Below, one piece after another: positions 60,811 through 64,000 of a stretch of DNA of 64,000 nucleotides (position 1 is its first letter; every line of letters begins with the position of its first letter). The stretch spans positions 310,001-374,000 of the forward strand of contig NZ_CP095732.1 of NCBI RefSeq assembly GCF_020447305.1, written 5' to 3'. The translations under genes were made by a program, and so were the position numbers. The notes beneath the pieces were generated by a model. The model did not search any database, was not told where the DNA came from, and saw only the letters and a list, made by a program, of their open reading frames with translations. This DNA comes from Abyssibius alkaniclasticus. GTDB lineage: Bacteria > Pseudomonadota > Alphaproteobacteria > Rhodobacterales > Rhodobacteraceae.

Positions 60811-62226
60811 TTATGTCTTGTCGGTTTCAATTTGGTCGGAAAATGCCGGAAAATCTGCTGCAACTGCGTTCTGCACCTCTGTCACCGATGCCGCGTAATA
60901 GGCGATGAGCGCGGCGTTTTCATCGGCGAGGGTGATTGCGCCGTCCGACTCGGCCAGCAGCCCGTGCAGGCACAAAGCATCCAGCCCAGATTCGGCGGCC
61001 AGTTGCGCCGAGGATCGGGGCAAATGCACGCTGGCGCCTTGCGCCTTGAGCGTTGCGGCCAGTGCTGCGGCGCGGGCCAGCAACGCGCTGCGGCTGATGC
61101 GCCGGTCGGCCCCCAAAGCGGCGGCAACCAGCGGCACGGGCAGCACGGTCATGACCCTGGCGATACGGCCCATCAGCAGATCGGCCAGGCCATTGGCCGG
61201 GTCTCGCGGGCCGGTCGCCATGAAACTTTCCAGCGATTGCGGTGTGCCAAAACTGACAGCGGCATAGCCGAAACGCTTGAACCGCCCACGCAATCGCCGC
61301 CACAGGTTGCGCAAGCCAAAGGCGACAATGCTTGAAATGCGCGCGCGGAACCGCCGCGCGCCCGCCTCGGCGGCCTCGGTCAGGATACGATCTTCAAGCA
61401 CACGGTCATATGAAATTGCGACCGGCACGAAGATGACATCGCGCCCACCGCGCCGCTGCCCGCCAATGATATAGGCCAAAAGCCCCAGCTTGGCGGGGGC
61501 CAATGCGCCGGTCAGCGAAAGCCTGCCCTCGGGGAAGATGGCCTGTGTCACGCCCTGATCGGTGGCCATGCGCACATATTGCGCAAGCACGCGTCGATAA
61601 AGCGGCGAGCTGTCCTTGCGGCGGATGAAATAGGCCCCCATTGCGCGAATTAGCCGCGAAAGCGGCCAGACACGCGCCCATTCCCCCACCGCATAGGACA
61701 GCGCCGAACGGTCCGCCACCAGATGTGTGACCAGCACATAATCCATATTCGAGCGATGGTTCATCACGAAGATCACCGTCGCTTCCCGGTCAAGGCTTTT
61801 ATATTCGGACGCATCAAAATTTCCCACGCGGACATGGTAGAACATGCGCGCAATGAAGCGTGCGGCGCGCGTGGCGATGCCAAAATAGATCGAGGCGGAA
61901 AAGGCCGGCACGATTTCGCGCGCATAGCGCCGGGCACGTTCCAGCACCACCTGTTCGGGCACGCCCGTGTTGCTGGCCTCTTCAACCACCGCCTCCATCA
62001 CGTCGGGGTCATGAATGAGGCGCATGATCATGTCGTGCCGGCGCATCAGCTTGAAGGGCTGGATGGGGCGTTCAAGCCGCGCATTGAGGCGGGCCACCAC
62101 CCGCTCCATCCGGCGCCGGAAAAACCAGCGCACCGAGGGAAACAGGAAATGCGATGCAAAGGTGACGCCCGCAAAAGCCAATATCAGCACCAAAAGCCAA
62201 AGGGGAAGCGTGACGGGTTGCGACAT
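60811..62226 (-). CDS. Glycerolipid acyltransferase (PlsB/PlsC-like)
   Basis: A 471-residue protein with an N-terminal membrane segment (about 7-28) and a PlsC-type acyltransferase domain (about 125-320). NHRSNMDYVLVTHL is the HX4D catalytic motif, FIRRKDSSPLYRRVL and IFPEGRLSLTG are the substrate and third motifs. It transfers acyl chains to glycerol-3-phosphate or lysophosphatidate; which one is open. It lies between ccr and ecm, the first transcribed toward ccr. The ATG at 62226 (MSQPVTLPLW) is preferred over upstream codons. Confidence 0.88.
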   Translation of the reverse strand: MSQPVTLPLWLLVLILAFAGVTFASHFLFPSVRWFFRRRMERVVARLNARLERPIQPFKLMRRHDMIMRLIHDPDVMEAVVEEASNTGVPEQVVLERARRYAREIVPAFSASIYFGIATRAARFIARMFYHVRVGNFDASEYKSLDREATVIFVMNHRSNMDYVLVTHLVADRSALSYAVGEWARVWPLSRLIRAMGAYFIRRKDSSPLYRRVLAQYVRMATDQGVTQAIFPEGRLSLTGALAPAKLGLLAYIIGGQRRGGRDVIFVPVAISYDRVLEDRILTEAAEAGARRFRARISSIVAFGLRNLWRRLRGRFKRFGYAAVSFGTPQSLESFMATGPRDPANGLADLLMGRIARVMTVLPVPLVAAALGADRRISRSALLARAAALAATLKAQGASVHLPRSSAQLAAESGLDALCLHGLLAESDGAITLADENAALIAYYAASVTEVQNAVAADFPAFSDQIETDKT

Positions 62227-62373
62227 GGCTGGAAGCTGACAGAGAAACCGGCCGCGGTAAAGCGCCAGAAATTTGTGCATCTGCGAAGATTTTGCAGTGC
62301 AGCGAATTGACAGCGCCACTATATTTCTAATATCAGTGTTTCAACGTAATTATATTGCTTGCAGGAACTCATC

Positions 62374-64000
62374 ATGCCCGACAAACCCTGGCTTTTCCGC
62401 ACCTATGCCGGGCATTCCACGGCGGCGGCGTCCAACCAGCTTTTTCGCGATAATCTGGCGAAAGGGCAAACCGGGCTTTCGGTGGCTTTTGATCTGCCCA
62501 CGCAAACCGGCTATGACAGCGACCATGTGCTGGCGCGCGGCGAGGTGGGCAAAGTGGGCGTGCCTGTGGGCCATCTGGGCGATATGCGGGCGCTGTTTGA
62601 TGCGATCCCGCTGGAACAGATGAACACCTCGATGACCATCAACGCCACTGCCCCGTGGCTGCTGGCGCTTTACATTGCCGTGGCCGAGGAGCAGGGCGCC
62701 GATATATCCGCGCTGCAAGGCACGGTGCAAAATGATCTGATCAAGGAATATCTGAGCCGCGGCACCTATATTTTCCCGCCCGAGGCCAGCCTGCGGCTGA
62801 TCGGCAATGTTGCCAGCTTTTGCCTGAATGCTGTGCCCAGATGGAACCCGATGAATATCTGTTCCTACCATCTGCAAGAGGCGGGCGCGACGCCGGAACA
62901 GGAACTGGCCTTTGCGCTGGCCACCGCGATTGCCGTGCTGGACGAGGTGCAGGGCCAGGTGCCCGCCGAGGATTTTCCCGCAATGGTCGGGCGGATCTCG
63001 TTCTTTGTGAATGCGGGCATCCGGTTTGTGACCGAAATGTGCAAGATGCGCGCCTTTGTCGCCCTGTGGGATGAGATTTGTCTGGAACGCTATGGCGTGA
63101 CCGACCCGCGCCACAGGCGGTTTCGCTATGGTGTGCAGGTCAACTCGCTTGGCCTGACCGAACAGCAGCCGGAAAACAACGCCACGCGGATTGTGCTGGA
63201 AATGCTGGCGGTGACCCTGTCCAGGAACGCGCGCGCGCGCGCCGTGCAACTGCCCGCCTGGAACGAGGCACTTGGCCTGCCCCGCCCGTGGGACCAGCAA
63301 TGGTCGCTCAGGATGCAGCAGATTTTGGCGCTGGAAACCGACCTGCTCGACCATGACGATCTGTTCGATGGCAACCCTGTGGTTGAGGGCAAGGTTGCAG
63401 AACTGGTGGCCGCCGCGCGCAAGGAACTGGCGCAGATTGCGGCAATGGGCGGCGCGGTTGCGGCAATCGACACGATGAAACGCGCGCTGGTTGACAGCAA
63501 TGCCGCACGACTTGGCCGGATCGAGGCGGGCGAAACCCCGGTTGTGGGCGTGAACCGCTATACCGGCGGCGCGCCAAGCCCGCTGACCACCGGCGACAGC
63601 AAGATTCTGGTGGTCGATCCGGCAGCCGAGGCGGAGCAGATCGAAAAGCTCGCCGCATGGCGCGCCGCGCGCGATGCAGGCGCTGTGCGCGCGGCTCTGG
63701 CGGGGCTGCGCGCAGCGGCAGAAGCGGGGGAAAACATCATGCCCGCCTCGATCATCGCCGCCAAAGCGGGGGTAACCACGGGCGAATGGGCGGCGGCTTT
63801 GCGCGATATTTTCGGCGAGTATCGCGCGCCAACGGGGGTTGGCGAAACCATCTCGAACTCGGCCATCGGTCTTGACGGTTTGCGCGCCGAAATTGCCGCA
63901 TTCGCCAGCACGGCGCAGCGCCGCCTGACGCTGGTCATCGGCAAGCCGGGGCTCGACGGGCATTCCAACGGGGCCGAGCAAATCGCCGTGCGCGCGCGTG
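62374..64000 (+). CDS. ecm: Ethylmalonyl-CoA mutase, 3' end beyond the window
   Basis: The frame is open from the ATG at 62374 to the window edge: 542 complete codons of about 650 expected. MPDKPWLFRTYAGHS, FDLPTQTGYDSDHVLARGEVGKVGV (split), MNTSMTINATAPWLLALY, ISFFVNAGIRFVTEMCKMRAF and RYGVQVNSLGLTEQQPENN match the catalytic barrel of methylmalonyl-CoA-mutase-type enzymes, and GKPGLDGHSNGAEQIAVRAR begins the B12-binding domain with the DxHxxG-type motif. Next to ccr this is ethylmalonyl-CoA mutase, which rearranges ethylmalonyl-CoA to methylsuccinyl-CoA. AGGAA precedes the start. Confidence 0.93.
   Translation, partial: MPDKPWLFRTYAGHSTAAASNQLFRDNLAKGQTGLSVAFDLPTQTGYDSDHVLARGEVGKVGVPVGHLGDMRALFDAIPLEQMNTSMTINATAPWLLALYIAVAEEQGADISALQGTVQNDLIKEYLSRGTYIFPPEASLRLIGNVASFCLNAVPRWNPMNICSYHLQEAGATPEQELAFALATAIAVLDEVQGQVPAEDFPAMVGRISFFVNAGIRFVTEMCKMRAFVALWDEICLERYGVTDPRHRRFRYGVQVNSLGLTEQQPENNATRIVLEMLAVTLSRNARARAVQLPAWNEALGLPRPWDQQWSLRMQQILALETDLLDHDDLFDGNPVVEGKVAELVAAARKELAQIAAMGGAVAAIDTMKRALVDSNAARLGRIEAGETPVVGVNRYTGGAPSPLTTGDSKILVVDPAAEAEQIEKLAAWRAARDAGAVRAALAGLRAAAEAGENIMPASIIAAKAGVTTGEWAAALRDIFGEYRAPTGVGETISNSAIGLDGLRAEIAAFASTAQRRLTLVIGKPGLDGHSNGAEQIAVRAR

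Overview
The window reads as ordinary chromosome from an alphaproteobacterium of the order Rhodobacterales (Rhodobacteraceae or Roseobacteraceae). The grounds are high GC, tight gene packing with ATGA/GTGA overlaps, and gene neighbourhoods known from that group: crotonyl-CoA carboxylase/reductase beside ethylmalonyl-CoA mutase, hisC-tyrC, gpmI-envC-ctpA-rppH, DUF484-xerC, nfu-tsaB-rimI, a DUF1285 gene divergent from a moxR operon, phosphatidylcholine synthase, a group III truncated haemoglobin and a NaChBac-type sodium channel. I cannot name the genus. I see no rRNA, prophage, insertion sequence or CRISPR. The only tRNA found is tRNA-Leu(UAA).

Layout. 1-4 kb: a Band 7/NfeD pair, then two tandem LysM plus solute-binding-type proteins. 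4-8.5 kb: an interrupted ChaC-type gene, DUF2125, an extensin-like lipoprotein and hisC-tyrC. 8.5-13.2 kb: priA, a transaldolase-family gene, DUF484 and xerC. 13.2-22.8 kb: pcs, an EamA exporter, ogt, ileS, a truncated haemoglobin, a ycjX-GNAT-ycjF operon and truA. 22.9-25.2 kb: tRNA-Leu, then a small accessory cluster of an atypical P450, an acyl-carrier-like protein and an alpha/beta hydrolase. 25.2-33.2 kb: a caspase/Sel1 protein, gpmI-envC-ctpA-rppH and DUF1285. 33.3-40 kb: a moxR/DUF58/DUF4159 operon. 40.2-46.6 kb: a 70-residue protein, a LysR regulator, glcDEF, DUF1801 and a trypsin-like protease. 46.6-49.5 kb: hsp20, a universal stress protein, nfu, tsaB and rimI. 49.5-55.2 kb: a BMP-type nucleoside ABC importer with purine nucleoside phosphorylase. 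55.2-59.4 kb: TauE/SafE, TIGR02186, a sodium channel and a RecD-like helicase. 59.4-64 kb: ccr, an acyltransferase and ecm, the last cut by the window end.

How genes work together. ccr and ecm are consecutive steps of the ethylmalonyl-CoA pathway for acetyl-CoA assimilation. glcDEF oxidises glycolate to glyoxylate. The BMP/ABC genes import nucleosides that the co-transcribed phosphorylase would split. EnvC and CtpA belong to envelope and division remodelling. nfu, beneath a candidate Irr iron box, serves Fe-S assembly.

The strongest leads are the P450-like/ACP-like/hydrolase cluster beside tRNA-Leu (the P450 keeps its haem-Cys motif but has His in place of the ExxR Glu); the ChaC gene with TGA exactly where the family has Trp; two families of intergenic palindromes whose arms change in a compensated way; a heat-shock promoter with a ROSE-like leader before hsp20; and an Irr-type box before nfu. 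There is no intergenic stretch over 300 bases.
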